Part shown: in pieces, positions 52,765-61,572 of the stretch | Position numbering within the stretch: the first letter of the stretch is position 1 | Layout: every line of letters begins with the position of its first letter | DNA from: Mesorhizobium tamadayense | GTDB lineage: Bacteria > Pseudomonadota > Alphaproteobacteria > Rhizobiales > Rhizobiaceae | Assembly (NCBI RefSeq): GCF_003863365.1 | Contig: NZ_RQXT01000008.1 | Coordinates: 115,380 to 179,379, forward strand | Direction of reading: 5' to 3' | DNA: 64,000 nt | Notes under the pieces: generated by a model | What the model was told of the DNA's origin: nothing | What the model saw: only the letters and a program-made list of their open reading frames with translations | Databases searched by the model: none | Made by a program: the position numbers and the translations under genes

Positions 52765-53448
52765 CTAGTTGAGGCGATAGCGGATTTCCGACCGCAGGAA
52801 CGGCAGCAAATCCATTTCAAACCATGGATTCTTCTTCAGCCAGCCGGTGTTCCGCCAGGACGGATGCGGCAGCGGCAGCACTTTCGGCCCGGCCGCCGCA
52901 TCCCAGATGGCACGCCAGTTTTTGACCGTTTCCGTCAGCGAGGGTCCGCGCGCCATGCCCATATGCCAGGACTGCGCATAACCGCCGATCGTCAGCACCA
53001 GATCGATTTGCGGCATCAGCGCCATAAGATCGGCGCGCCAGGCCGTGGCGCATTCGCGGCGCGGCGGCAGGTCGGCGCCCTTGGCGTCCTGACCGGGAAA
53101 GCAGAAACCCATCGGCACGATGGCGAATTTATTTGTGTCGTAGAATTCTTCGCTGCTGACGCCGAGCCAGTTCCTCAGGCGATCCCCGGAAGCGTCGGTG
53201 AACGGCATGCCCGATATGTGGACCTTGGTGCCCGGCGCCTGGCCGGCAAGCAGGATGCGGGCGCTCGATGATGGCCTCAGCACCGGCCGCGGCTCGTGCG
53301 GCAGGGGCCGGCCGCGCGGATGCTCTATGCAGATGCGGCAGGCCCGTGCTCTCGCGGTAAGGCTCTCCAGTGCCTCGCTGATGTCCGGCGGGTTGTCCAA
53401 AAGCCAAGCCTCAGGCAGAAGCGCTTGGCCGGCTGGAGAGCGCCGCAT
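52765..53448 (-). CDS. Uracil-DNA glycosylase family protein
   Basis: A 227-residue protein of the UDG superfamily. Motif 1 is LLAGQAPGTKVHISGMPFTDASGDRLRNWLG, and motif 2 is PLPHPSWRNTGWLKKNPWF with the HPS-x-RN catalytic loop. A CRIC pair and an upstream Cys resemble part of the iron-sulfur set of family 4 enzymes, but the full cluster is not clear. It should excise uracil or a related base. The ATG at 53448 overlaps the GST gene by 38 bases; a TTG at 53400 is an alternative start. Confidence 0.82.
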   Translation of the reverse strand: MRRSPAGQALLPEAWLLDNPPDISEALESLTARARACRICIEHPRGRPLPHEPRPVLRPSSSARILLAGQAPGTKVHISGMPFTDASGDRLRNWLGVSSEEFYDTNKFAIVPMGFCFPGQDAKGADLPPRRECATAWRADLMALMPQIDLVLTIGGYAQSWHMGMARGPSLTETVKNWRAIWDAAAGPKVLPLPHPSWRNTGWLKKNPWFEMDLLPFLRSEIRYRLN

Positions 53449-54022
53449 GCCAGCGCAGCACGTTCGCGCAGTCCTCGGGAACCTTGATGCGGGCCGGCTT
53501 CATGAAATCGACGGCGATCATCCCGGTAATGTCGGCGACCGAATAGGCATCGCCGGCGGCGAATTCCCTGTCCGCCAGCTCGCGGTCGAGGAGATGCAGG
53601 AATTCGATCGCCTTGGGCTTGTTGGCCTCGCCCCATTCCGGGATCTGCGGCACCTCCCACTCCTTCATCGCCGGATGGATATGCCGGAAGGCAGCGGCCA
53701 CGCAGCTTAGGAGGTTGAACTCCATGCGCCTTTGCCACATCTCGACCTTGGCCTTGCCAAGAGCTCCCGTTCCGAACAGGGCGGGCTCGGGATGCAGCTC
53801 TTCGAAGAAGCGGCAGATGGCGATGGATTCGGTAATGACGGTGCCGTCATCCAGTTCGAGCACCGGCAGCCGCCTGAGCGGATTGCGCGACGCCACCGGC
53901 TGCTCGCGATGCTCCAGCGCGCCCATGTCGACAGGCACCAGCGGAACGGTGAGCCCCTTCTCCGCCAGGAAGACCCGGACCCGCCGGGGGTTTGGCGCGC
54001 GACCGCCGTCGAACAGCTTCAT
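53411..54022 (-). CDS. Glutathione S-transferase
   Basis: A 203-residue GST. The thioredoxin-like N-terminal domain (MKLFDGGRAPNPRRVRVFLAEKG, LPVLELDDGTVITESIAICRFFE with the Glu-Ser glutathione site) is followed by the all-helical C-terminal domain (SVADITGMIAVDFMKPA). The early Ser/Asn suggests a beta- or theta-like bacterial class. It conjugates or reduces electrophiles with glutathione in the cytosol. It is followed by, and overlaps, the UDG gene. Confidence 0.9.
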   Translation of the reverse strand: MKLFDGGRAPNPRRVRVFLAEKGLTVPLVPVDMGALEHREQPVASRNPLRRLPVLELDDGTVITESIAICRFFEELHPEPALFGTGALGKAKVEMWQRRMEFNLLSCVAAAFRHIHPAMKEWEVPQIPEWGEANKPKAIEFLHLLDRELADREFAAGDAYSVADITGMIAVDFMKPARIKVPEDCANVLRWHAALSSRPSASA

Positions 54023-54084
54023 TCCATTCTCCTCTCTTCCACCCCGATCATAGGGCGCCCTTCCGGGTATCGCCAGAAGCGGCA

Positions 54085-54708
54085 TCACCAGAAGCGAACA
54101 AGCTCGCGCAGCGCATCGCCGAGAGAAGCCAGCGCGCCGTGCGTCCTCTCGACCGGTTGATCGTGATGGCTGTCGCGCCAATCCTGCGGCTCGTCGAAGT
54201 ATCCGGCCCAGATGCCGACCTTGGCGGCCCGCGCGGTCGCCTCCTCGGTTTCGAAGTCGCCAAAAGCGACCGCCCATCCAGCCTGCACTTGCGCACGGTT
54301 GAGGTCCGTGTCGCCAGCCTTGCAGTCGCCGAGCAGCCGGCCGTAGCGGTCGCGCTGCCAGCCGCTGCAGGAAACCTGCCTGTTGGCGATCAGCCGCGCC
54401 AGCGACTGCCGCGCGAGCTTGCCGCAAGGGTAGTCGGCGCCGCCCTTGCGGCATGTCTGTGTGTATTCCGGCGCGTCGATGCCGCGCATGCGGATGCGCT
54501 CGGCACCGAGCGTGATCGAATCGCCGTCGTTGACGATGGCCGTGCCTTGCTCCTTGCGCGTCTCGAAACGATCGAGCCGCGCCGCCACCAGGATGAACAG
54601 GCCAAGCAGGACCGCGGTCAGCCCGTAATCCAGCAGCCTGCGCCAAAGGCTTCGCGGAGGCCGCGGAACATAGCGCCGGCGCGGTCCTCGCGGCCAGGAA
54701 CGGCTCAT
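54085..54708 (-). CDS. Membrane-anchored thermonuclease-like (SNase) protein
   Basis: A 207-residue protein. A basic N-terminus and one hydrophobic segment (LLDYGLTAVLLGLFILVAARL) precede a staphylococcal-nuclease fold: NDGDSITLGAERIRMRGIDAPEYTQTC carries the metal-site acidic residues and the first Arg, WQRDRYGRLLGDC the second Arg, and AQVQAGWAVAFGDF ends the core. So catalytic residues appear intact. The domain probably faces the periplasm and cleaves nucleic acid. Some rhizobial relatives are encoded near exopolysaccharide genes; none is here. Confidence 0.86.
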   Translation of the reverse strand: MSRSWPRGPRRRYVPRPPRSLWRRLLDYGLTAVLLGLFILVAARLDRFETRKEQGTAIVNDGDSITLGAERIRMRGIDAPEYTQTCRKGGADYPCGKLARQSLARLIANRQVSCSGWQRDRYGRLLGDCKAGDTDLNRAQVQAGWAVAFGDFETEEATARAAKVGIWAGYFDEPQDWRDSHHDQPVERTHGALASLGDALRELVRFW

Positions 54709-54783
54709 ATGGCAAACAGTCTCTTAATCATTCGAACGTAGCTTAACGAACTGAAAATCGCTGCGCGCGGAAATTGAACTTGC

Positions 54784-56304
54784 ATGCCTTTGCTACGCTC
54801 GGACACAGCGGACAAATTCATTGTGGACCGCAGGAAACCGCATCGCAACAGCGATGTGGCGCGCGCGGTGCGCAGGACGCGTGACCGTCTTTCGCAGCAG
54901 GCCGGCAGCCTCGACTTCGACCGGGAACTGCTGAAGCTGCACGCCCGCGCCATGGTGGTCAGCGCGGCCGCAATCCCGCTGCTCGTTCTCACCGTGGCGG
55001 CAGTCGGCCGCTTTGCCGGCCTGGGCAATCAGGTCGCCATCTGGGCTCTCTTCACCCTGCTCTGCTACACCATCGTTGCTTTCATGGCGCGGCGTGTCGA
55101 GCGCACGGAAGCCGCCGAGCTCGACCCCGTGCAAACGCGCCGCGATTTCCTGATCGGCCATTCGCTTTGCGGCCTCGGCTGGGCCTGGTTCGCATGGCTT
55201 GGCTGCGCCACGTGCCAGGTCGACCAGTTCCATGTCGTCAAGGCCATGGTGCTACTGCTCGCCATGGCGACGACCGCGGTCATGGCATCGTCGCTGGGCG
55301 GCGCCCTGCTCGCGACCTTCGCCATTCCCGTGGCGGTCTATGTCTATGCCGTCCTGCGCCTGTGGATGCCGATCGAAGGGATCATGGCGGCGCTCCTGGT
55401 CGCCGCCCTGCCCTTCTTCGGCTATGTCGCGCGCCATCTCAACCAGGCTTCGTGGATGGTGCTTTCCTTCCGCTCCGAGAAGGACGCGCTGATCGCCGAG
55501 GTGGAGACGGCGAAATCGATGTCCGACGAGGCCAGGCGGCGTGCCGAGGACGCCAATCTGGCGAAGTCGCGCTTCCTCGCCTCGATGAGCCATGAGCTCC
55601 GGACGCCGCTCAACGCCATCCTTGGCTTCTCCGAAGTGATGGCCAATGAGGTGCTCGGGCCGATGAACAACCCGACCTATCGCGACTACGCGCACGATGT
55701 GCACGAATCGGGCCAGCACCTGCTCGACCTGATCAACGAGATCCTCGACCTCTCGCGCATCGAGGCCGGCCGCTACCAGCTCAACGAGGAGCCCGTGGTG
55801 CTGGTCACCATCGTCGAGGACTGCTGCCACATGATGGAGCTGAGGGCCCGCAACAAGGACATCCGCGTCATCCAGGAGTTCGAGGCCACGCTGCCGCGCC
55901 TGTTTGGCGACGAGCGGGCCATCCGGCAGATCACGCTCAACCTGTTGTCCAATGCGATCAAGTTCGCGCCGTCGGGCGGCGAAGTGCGCGTGCGGGTCGG
56001 CTGGACCGCGGGCGGCGGCCAGTACATTTCTGTCAAGGACAACGGCCCCGGCATTCCGGACGAGGAGATCCCGGTGGTGCTTGCCGCCTTCGGCCAGGGC
56101 TCGATCGCCATCAAGAGCGCCGAACAGGGAACCGGCCTCGGCCTGCCGATCGTGCAGGGCCTGCTCGACATGCATGGCGGCGAGTTCGAGCTTCACTCCA
56201 AACTGCGCGAAGGCACCGAAGCCATCGCCATCTTCCCGCTGAGCCGGGTGATGGAAGAATTGCCTGCGCTGCCGACCAAGGCCGTCGCCGCGCGCCGGCG
56301 TTAG
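54784..56304 (+). CDS. Sensor histidine kinase, PdhS/DivJ-like
   Basis: A 506-residue membrane kinase. About six helices (residues ~55-220) are followed by a coiled-coil linker, a HisKA domain (FLASMSHELRTPLNAILGFSEVM, phospho-His in SHELRTP) and an HATPase domain with N box NLLSNAIKFAPSGG, DNGPGIPDEE and GTGLGLPIV. The dimerisation stretch NPTYRDYAHDVHESGQHLLDLINEILDLSRIEAGRYQL is very close to that of PdhS/DivJ/PleC kinases, which act on DivK in alphaproteobacterial cell-cycle control. The specific role is inferred. No response regulator gene is adjacent. Confidence 0.88.
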   Translation: MPLLRSDTADKFIVDRRKPHRNSDVARAVRRTRDRLSQQAGSLDFDRELLKLHARAMVVSAAAIPLLVLTVAAVGRFAGLGNQVAIWALFTLLCYTIVAFMARRVERTEAAELDPVQTRRDFLIGHSLCGLGWAWFAWLGCATCQVDQFHVVKAMVLLLAMATTAVMASSLGGALLATFAIPVAVYVYAVLRLWMPIEGIMAALLVAALPFFGYVARHLNQASWMVLSFRSEKDALIAEVETAKSMSDEARRRAEDANLAKSRFLASMSHELRTPLNAILGFSEVMANEVLGPMNNPTYRDYAHDVHESGQHLLDLINEILDLSRIEAGRYQLNEEPVVLVTIVEDCCHMMELRARNKDIRVIQEFEATLPRLFGDERAIRQITLNLLSNAIKFAPSGGEVRVRVGWTAGGGQYISVKDNGPGIPDEEIPVVLAAFGQGSIAIKSAEQGTGLGLPIVQGLLDMHGGEFELHSKLREGTEAIAIFPLSRVMEELPALPTKAVAARRR

Positions 56305-56318
56305 CTGCGGAGCGCAGT

Positions 56319-57314
56319 TTAGAGCCGAATCGCCGCCGCCATGCCCGAACTGGTGAGCGCTGCCGCCTTGACCAGCCCGGCGGCCAGTCCAGCCCCCACC
56401 CCTTCACCGTGATTGAGGCCGAGATCGAGCAGCGGCTCGAGCCCAAGCCGCGAGGCGACTTGGGCGTGGCCGGGTTCGGGCGACAGGCTGGCGAGCAGGC
56501 AGTGGCCGAGCGCGCCGGGATTGGCCCGGTGCAGGACCGCGGCGGCAGCCGTCGCGACGAACCCGTCGAGCAGAACGGGAATCTTTTGCATGCGAGCGGC
56601 GAGAATCGCGCCGCAGATCGCCGCGAACTCACGGCCGCCGACGCGCCGCAACGCTTCGAGCGGATCGCCGAGGCTGGCACTGTGGAAGGCCAGCGCCCGA
56701 TCGACTGCCTCCGCCTTGCGCACCACCATTGCCGCATCCGCGCCCGATCCCTGCCCGACCCAGTCGGCGCCCTTACCGCCGAACAGCGCCGCGCCGAGGG
56801 CGGCTGCAACGGTTGAATTGCCGACGCCCAAATCGCCCAGGCAAAGAAGGTCGGCGCCGCCGGCGACCGCTTCCATGCCGAACGCCATGGTGGCGGCGCA
56901 GCCGCGCTCGTCGAGCGCTGCTTCCTCGGTGATGTCTCCGGTCGGAATGTCCAGCGCCAGGTCGAAGACCTTCAGGCCGAGATCGTTGGCGATGCAGACC
57001 TGGTTGATTGCCGCGCCCCCGGCGGCGCAGAGCTCGACGGCATTGGCGGTCGCCGACACCGGCCGCGGCGAGATGGCATGCCTCATCGCGCCGTGATTGC
57101 CGGCAAAGATCGCCACGAGCGGCCGGTTGACGGCCGGCGGCGCACGCCCGCTCCAGGCGGCGAGCCAGGCCGCGATGTCCTCGATCCTGCCCAGCGAGGC
57201 TTTCGGCTTGTCGGCCTTGGCAAACAGCGCCCGCACGTGGGTTTCGGCTGCGGCGTCCGCCGGCGGTAGCGTCGCCAGGAGGCTGCGGAAATCATCGAAA
57301 GGCTTTGCGGTCAT
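56319..57314 (-). CDS. cobT: Nicotinate-nucleotide--dimethylbenzimidazole phosphoribosyltransferase
   Basis: Makes alpha-ribazole phosphate for the lower ligand of cobalamin (CobT, called CobU in Pseudomonas denitrificans). Signatures are LGRIEDIA near the N-terminus, DLLCLGDLGVGNSTVAAAL and the active-site loop LDLGLNHGEGVGAGLAAGLV with the catalytic Glu. Length 331 is typical. It converges with the kinase gene (14 bases apart). No cobalamin riboswitch could be identified upstream. Confidence 0.93.
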   Translation of the reverse strand: MTAKPFDDFRSLLATLPPADAAAETHVRALFAKADKPKASLGRIEDIAAWLAAWSGRAPPAVNRPLVAIFAGNHGAMRHAISPRPVSATANAVELCAAGGAAINQVCIANDLGLKVFDLALDIPTGDITEEAALDERGCAATMAFGMEAVAGGADLLCLGDLGVGNSTVAAALGAALFGGKGADWVGQGSGADAAMVVRKAEAVDRALAFHSASLGDPLEALRRVGGREFAAICGAILAARMQKIPVLLDGFVATAAAAVLHRANPGALGHCLLASLSPEPGHAQVASRLGLEPLLDLGLNHGEGVGAGLAAGLVKAAALTSSGMAAAIRL

Positions 57315-57473
57315 GTCACTTGTGGATTTGCAGGTGAAGGGAGCGGCATAGCCGCCTTCTCAGCCCGGCACAACCACCCGGCGATGCCGCGAAAGCGCCG
57401 GCCGGCGGCGCATTGCGGAGGACTTGCATTGGCTTTCCGGTTGCACCATGTGGAGTGAAGGCAAGAGAACAGC

Positions 57474-57704
57474 ATGACCGCCATCGAGTCTCCCTGCATA
57501 CTCGTCTGCTCGATCGACATGAAAACCGGCTTCTGCTTCGGCTGCGGCCGCACGCGCGACGAGATCGCCGGCTGGATCGCGATGACGCCGGAAGTCCGGC
57601 GGGCGGTCATGGCCGAACTGCCGGCGCGGCTGGAGACGGTCGAACGTCGGCCCCGGCGCGAGACGCGGCGCGCCCGCATGGCGCGCGAGCGCGATATGCT
57701 GTGA
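57474..57704 (+). CDS. DUF1289 domain protein
   Basis: A 76-residue protein with the compact DUF1289 core: [30 protein letters not shown], where four cysteines (CxxxC ... CxxC) probably bind zinc or an iron-sulfur cluster. The C-terminus is very basic. The family's role is unknown. It is followed 18 bases later by a clan AA protease gene, likely in the same transcript. Confidence 0.88.
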   Translation: MTAIESPCILVCSIDMKTGFCFGCGRTRDEIAGWIAMTPEVRRAVMAELPARLETVERRPRRETRRARMARERDML

Positions 57705-57722
57705 GATGAGAAAGGGCTGGCC

Positions 57723-58427
57723 ATGAACCGCCTGTTCTGGATCGTCATGTTGGTGATCGGCGCCGGGCTGATCCTGCTGATGATGAACGATTCCGCCGGC
57801 CGCACCTTCGGCATCGACAACCACGATTTCAGCCGGCTGATCTGGGTCGGTGTCCTGGTAGCGGTTATCGGCGCCAGCCTCGTTCGCTCGGGCCGGCCGC
57901 TCGGCGACATGGCGCGCAATTTCGGCGTCTGGGCGGCAATCGTGCTGGCGCTGATCGCCGGCTACCAATACCGCTACGAGCTTCAGGACGTCGCCAGCCG
58001 CGTCACGGCCGGCCTTGTTCCGGGAAGCCCGCTTGCGCTCGGCGTGGACAACGGCCGCGCCACCGTGACCCTCGACAAAGCCGACAATGGCCATTTCGAG
58101 GCTCGAATTCTCGTCAACGGCAGGCCGGTGCGGACGGTGGTCGACACCGGCGCGACCAGCACGGTGCTGACGGCGGAGGACGCCCAGGCAGCCGGCTTCA
58201 ACCCGGCGGCGCTCAGCTACACCGTGGACGTCTCGACCGCCAACGGCATGGCGCGCGCGGCAACGGTCAGGACCGATCAGGTGGCGATCGGCGGCATCGT
58301 GCGCAAGGATATGCCGGTCATGGTCGCGGCGCCCGGCATGCTCGAGCAAAGCCTGCTCGGCATGAACTTTATCGGCTCGCTGTCGGGTTTCGACGTGCGC
58401 GGCGACCGCATGATCCTTCGGGACTAA
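57723..58427 (+). CDS. Membrane-anchored retropepsin-like aspartic protease (TIGR02281 type)
   Basis: A 234-residue protein. Three N-terminal hydrophobic segments (IVMLVIGAGLILLMM, LIWVGVLVAVIGASLV, VWAAIVLALIAGY) anchor a C-terminal clan AA domain with VDTGATSTVLTAEDAQAAGF: the DTGA motif holds the catalytic Asp, and LLGMNFIGSL is the second conserved loop. Such enzymes are thought to act as homodimers. It faces the periplasm most likely. Substrates in rhizobia are not known. Confidence 0.88.
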   Translation: MNRLFWIVMLVIGAGLILLMMNDSAGRTFGIDNHDFSRLIWVGVLVAVIGASLVRSGRPLGDMARNFGVWAAIVLALIAGYQYRYELQDVASRVTAGLVPGSPLALGVDNGRATVTLDKADNGHFEARILVNGRPVRTVVDTGATSTVLTAEDAQAAGFNPAALSYTVDVSTANGMARAATVRTDQVAIGGIVRKDMPVMVAAPGMLEQSLLGMNFIGSLSGFDVRGDRMILRD

Positions 58428-58442
58428 CCGCCCGACAAAGCG

Positions 58443-59486
58443 TCAAGCGGCTTCAGCTTCCGCCGCCGCGAAATCTATTGCCGCGAACGCCGTCTTCAGC
58501 ACATCCGGCCCGGCGCCGGGCTTGTTGGCATCGGTGGACAGTATCTGCCGGTAGCGGCGTGCGCCCGGCAGCCCGTGGAACAGGCCGACCATATGGCGGG
58601 TGACGTGGCCGAGCCTTCCGCCCTTCTCGATATGGCGCGCGGCATAGCTTCCCATTGCATCCATGAGCGCCGCGTAGTCGAAAGCGACCTGCGCCTCGCC
58701 GTAGAGTTGGGCGTCGACACCAATGAGGATGCCCGGCGTATGATAGGCCGCGCGGCCAAGCATGGCGCCGTCGACATGGCCGAGATGGTCCGATGCTTCG
58801 TCGAGCGATTGAATACCGCCGTTGATGCCAATGAATTCGTTCGGTTTTCTGGCTTTTAGCCGATAGACGCGGGGATAGTCGAGCGGCGGGATCTCGCGAT
58901 TTTCCTTGGGACTAAGCCCCTCCAGCCACGCCTTGCGGGCGTGCACCCAAAGCGCGTCGGCGCCGGCCGCCAAAACGCCGTCGGCCAGCATGTCGAGAGC
59001 AGGTTCGGGGTCCTGGTCGTCGACGCCGATACGGCATTTGACCGTGACGGGGATTTTGACCGCCGCCTTCATCGCCGCGACGCATTCCGCCACCTGCAGC
59101 GGCGTCTTCATCAGGCAGGCGCCGAAGGTGCCCGACTGGACGCGGTCGGACGGGCAGCCGACATTGAGGTTGATTTCGTCGTAGCCGAACGCCTCGCCGA
59201 TCACCGCCGCTTCGGCGAGCTTCCGTGGATCCGAACCGCCGAGTTGCAAGGCAACCGGGTGCTCGGCATCGTCGAAGCTGAGCAGACGCTCGCGCGTGCC
59301 GTGGATCACCGCATCCGCCACAACCATCTCGGTATAGAGCAGCGCACGACGCGTCAGTTGACGATGGAAAAACCGGCAATGCCGGTCCGTCCAATCCATC
59401 ATTGGCGCTATGGCAATTCTAGGAGGCCCGGATTTCCGGGCTTCCCCCTTGTAGTACAAGGCTTTGCGGTCGATTTGGTTTGTCAT
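58443..59486 (-). CDS. dusA: tRNA-dihydrouridine synthase A
   Basis: An FMN enzyme that reduces uridines 20/20a of tRNA. IAIAPMMDWTDRHCRFFHRQ opens the TIM barrel, NLNVGCPSDRVQSGTFGACLM holds the active-site Cys, and VTVKCRIGVDD, WVHARKAWLEGLSPKENREIPPLDY and INGGIQS follow. The N-terminal ~20 residues before the barrel are not typical of DusA. They coincide with the junction to the integrated element, so the 5' end and promoter are probably supplied by the element. The start at ATG 59486 has no ribosome binding site and is uncertain. Confidence 0.92.
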   Translation of the reverse strand: MTNQIDRKALYYKGEARKSGPPRIAIAPMMDWTDRHCRFFHRQLTRRALLYTEMVVADAVIHGTRERLLSFDDAEHPVALQLGGSDPRKLAEAAVIGEAFGYDEINLNVGCPSDRVQSGTFGACLMKTPLQVAECVAAMKAAVKIPVTVKCRIGVDDQDPEPALDMLADGVLAAGADALWVHARKAWLEGLSPKENREIPPLDYPRVYRLKARKPNEFIGINGGIQSLDEASDHLGHVDGAMLGRAAYHTPGILIGVDAQLYGEAQVAFDYAALMDAMGSYAARHIEKGGRLGHVTRHMVGLFHGLPGARRYRQILSTDANKPGAGPDVLKTAFAAIDFAAAEAEAA

Positions 59487-59571
59487 TCGTTGTCAGCGTT
59501 TTTCAGCGTGTTGCACCATTTTTCAGACCGTAGTACAACAATGTCGTACCGAAACGGGGACATGTTGTACC

Positions 59572-60666
59572 ATGGGGACTATACTCGCACGCAAGCGCAA
59601 GGATGGAAGCACCAGTTACCTGGCACAGATAGTCAAGAAACGCGGCGGAGTCATCCTTTGGCGCGAGGCGAAGACGTTCAGCCGGGAGCGAGAGGCGAAA
59701 GCGTGGGCGGCCTTCCGCGAGGAAGAGCTAGACAAGCCCGGTGTGATTGAGCGACTGACCGCTCCCAAGAACACGCTTGCCGATGCCATCGACCGCTATC
59801 TGGAAGAGAAGCGTACCATAGGCCGAACCAAGGCGCAGGTGCTTCGATCAATCAAGACCTATGCCATCGCGTCGATGCAATGCGACGTAATCGTATCGGC
59901 CGATATCGTCGCCTTCGCTGATCAACTTGCCGAGGGCACGCGCAAGCCGCAGACCATCGGCAACTATATCAGCCACCTCGCCGCAATCTTTCGGGACGCC
60001 AAGGATGCATGGAAAATGCCCCTGAATTATGCGGAGATGCAGGCGGCGCAGCGTGTCCTATCGCGGCACGAGAAGACGGCAAAGTCTACCAAGCGCGACA
60101 GGCGCCCTACCCTCGCCGAACTCGACCTGATCCTGCAGCACTTCACTGACCGGCAGGCGCGAACTCCGCACGCCGCACCAATGGTCAAGATCATCATCTT
60201 CGCACTGTTTAGCTCGCGCCGAATGGAGGAGATAACCCGCATCGCATGGGACGACCTTGATGGGGATCGTATCCTTGTCAAAGCGATGAAGCACCCCGGA
60301 CAGAAGATCGGCAATGACGTCTATGTCGACCTGCCTCCCGAGGCATTGAGAATCGTCCAAACCATGCCGAAGGTGAAGCCGGAGATTTTCCCCTATTCCA
60401 CCGATGCCATCGGAGCGGCATTCACGCGGGCATGTGCCTTGCTCGAAATCGAGGACCTGCATTTCCATGATTTGAGACACGAAGCGGTAAGCCGACTGTT
60501 CGAACTTGGAAACAGCATCCCGCACGTCGCGGCCGTGTCTGGCCACCGCTCATGGTCGAGCCTTCAGAGATATACCCAGATCAGGACAAAGGGCGACAAG
60601 TTCGCCAACTGGCCATGGCTGGACATTGTGGCGCCAAAGCCACAGGAGCAGCCGGAAAACGCCTGA
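59572..60666 (+). CDS. Tyrosine-type integrase, dusA-associated
   Basis: A 364-residue site-specific recombinase. An N-terminal arm-type region (MGTILARKRKDGSTSYLAQI) and a SAM-like core-binding domain lead to the catalytic domain: first Arg in FSSRRMEEITRIAWDDL, HDLRHEAVSRLFE (HxxR), GHRSWSSLQRYTQI with the second His and the Tyr nucleophile. All residues appear present, so it should be active. ATG 59572 matches the family start; the open frame upstream is rich in Cys and not conserved-looking. Position next to dusA points to integration there. Confidence 0.9.
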   Translation: MGTILARKRKDGSTSYLAQIVKKRGGVILWREAKTFSREREAKAWAAFREEELDKPGVIERLTAPKNTLADAIDRYLEEKRTIGRTKAQVLRSIKTYAIASMQCDVIVSADIVAFADQLAEGTRKPQTIGNYISHLAAIFRDAKDAWKMPLNYAEMQAAQRVLSRHEKTAKSTKRDRRPTLAELDLILQHFTDRQARTPHAAPMVKIIIFALFSSRRMEEITRIAWDDLDGDRILVKAMKHPGQKIGNDVYVDLPPEALRIVQTMPKVKPEIFPYSTDAIGAAFTRACALLEIEDLHFHDLRHEAVSRLFELGNSIPHVAAVSGHRSWSSLQRYTQIRTKGDKFANWPWLDIVAPKPQEQPENA

Positions 60667-60796
60667 CGACGCCTGACAAGACGGGAATCCGCTGGACACA
60701 CGAGGCGAAAACGCTTAGTGTAGATATCCGTTTGCGCGTAAACGCTCTGCGCAAATGATACACCAGCTGTCAATTTTCTACTCGGAGGCGGAAAAC

Positions 60797-61024
60797 ATGT
60801 CAAGCGAAAAATTCAAAACCAGCGAAGCGGCTGCCTACATCGGCAAGTCCGCAAGCTGGTTGAACAAGAGCCGCATGACCGGAACAGGGCCGGTCTACAT
60901 GAAGATCGGCGGAGGCGTCCAGTACGCGAAAGCTGACCTTGACGCATTCAAGAATGGAGCGCGCCGCACCGCAGTCTATGCCCACGCGAACGATAATGCT
61001 CGGGCCATGGGAGTTGCAGCATGA
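60797..61024 (+). CDS. AlpA/excisionase-like helix-turn-helix protein
   Basis: A 75-residue DNA-binding protein: FKTSEAAAYIGKSASWLNKSRMTGTGPVYMKIGGGVQYAKADLDAF is a typical MerR-like winged helix of the AlpA/Xis class. In phages and ICEs such proteins direct excision or activate integrase. ATG 60797 has GGAGGCGG upstream; it is 130 bases after the integrase, and the next gene overlaps it by ATGA. Confidence 0.85.
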   Translation: MSSEKFKTSEAAAYIGKSASWLNKSRMTGTGPVYMKIGGGVQYAKADLDAFKNGARRTAVYAHANDNARAMGVAA

Positions 61025-61251
61025 GCCAAGATAACTGGAAGCTCACAAACTTCGAGCGCGTCCTTCCGCTTGAGACCGAACGGGCCGTCTTTGATGTCGA
61101 ATTCCAGTCTGGCGCGATTGTTCGCGAGATCCAGATTGTCCCAAAAGGCGACGGCTGGCAGTTGCAAAACTGTGATGGCCTTTCGCCGCTTCTGCATGTG
61201 CCTGTGATGGAAGCCGCAGTCATTGAAATTAGGAACAGACCTCACTTTTAA
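61021..61251 (+). CDS. Hypothetical element protein
   Basis: A 76-residue protein, start overlapping the AlpA-like stop (ATGA), so coupled to it. The sequence (VFDVEFQSGAIVREIQIVPKGDGWQLQNCDG) suggests a small beta-sheet protein. Family and function are not recognised. It has no signal peptide or membrane segment. Confidence 0.6.
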   Translation: MSQDNWKLTNFERVLPLETERAVFDVEFQSGAIVREIQIVPKGDGWQLQNCDGLSPLLHVPVMEAAVIEIRNRPHF

Positions 61252-61332
61252 TTCTACCCCGCCCGCGGCCTCAATCTCCTAAGCAACCCACCGCAAGGGC
61301 GCCGCGGGCTGGATCCACAAAAAGGGAACATC

Positions 61333-61572
61333 GTGAAGATACTATCAATCCACCCCATGCATGGGGCGGTCGCGAAAGCGCGTTTCGACATCGAGATAAA
61401 CGAGCATCTGCGCCTCTACGGCCTGATACTGAAGCACACTTCCAACGGCCTGCGCACCCACGCACCGCGCACCAACACCGGTCACTCCGCAACATTCCAT
61501 CCTGAGCTTGGGAAGCGGATCACGGCGGCTGCGGTAGCGGCGCTGGAGGGCTGCAGCCATGTCGGAAGCTAA
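61333..61572 (+). CDS. Hypothetical element protein
   Basis: A 79-residue protein from GTG 61333 with AAAGGGAA upstream. The pattern AKARFDIEINEHLRLYGLILKHTSNGLRTHAP, GHSATFHPELGKRITAAAVAAL looks like the small proteins of Rhizobiales phages that resemble a SpoVG-like fold, but I cannot confirm the family. It overlaps the start of the next gene by 14 bases. Confidence 0.6.
   Translation: MKILSIHPMHGAVAKARFDIEINEHLRLYGLILKHTSNGLRTHAPRTNTGHSATFHPELGKRITAAAVAALEGCSHVGS

Noticed and set aside
57315..57400. TPP-riboswitch-like words (GGCTGAGA, CCCTTCACCTG) on the minus strand upstream of cobT
   Set aside because: The second half of the TPP aptamer (conserved pieces after ACCTG) is absent and cobT is not a thiamine gene; probably chance.
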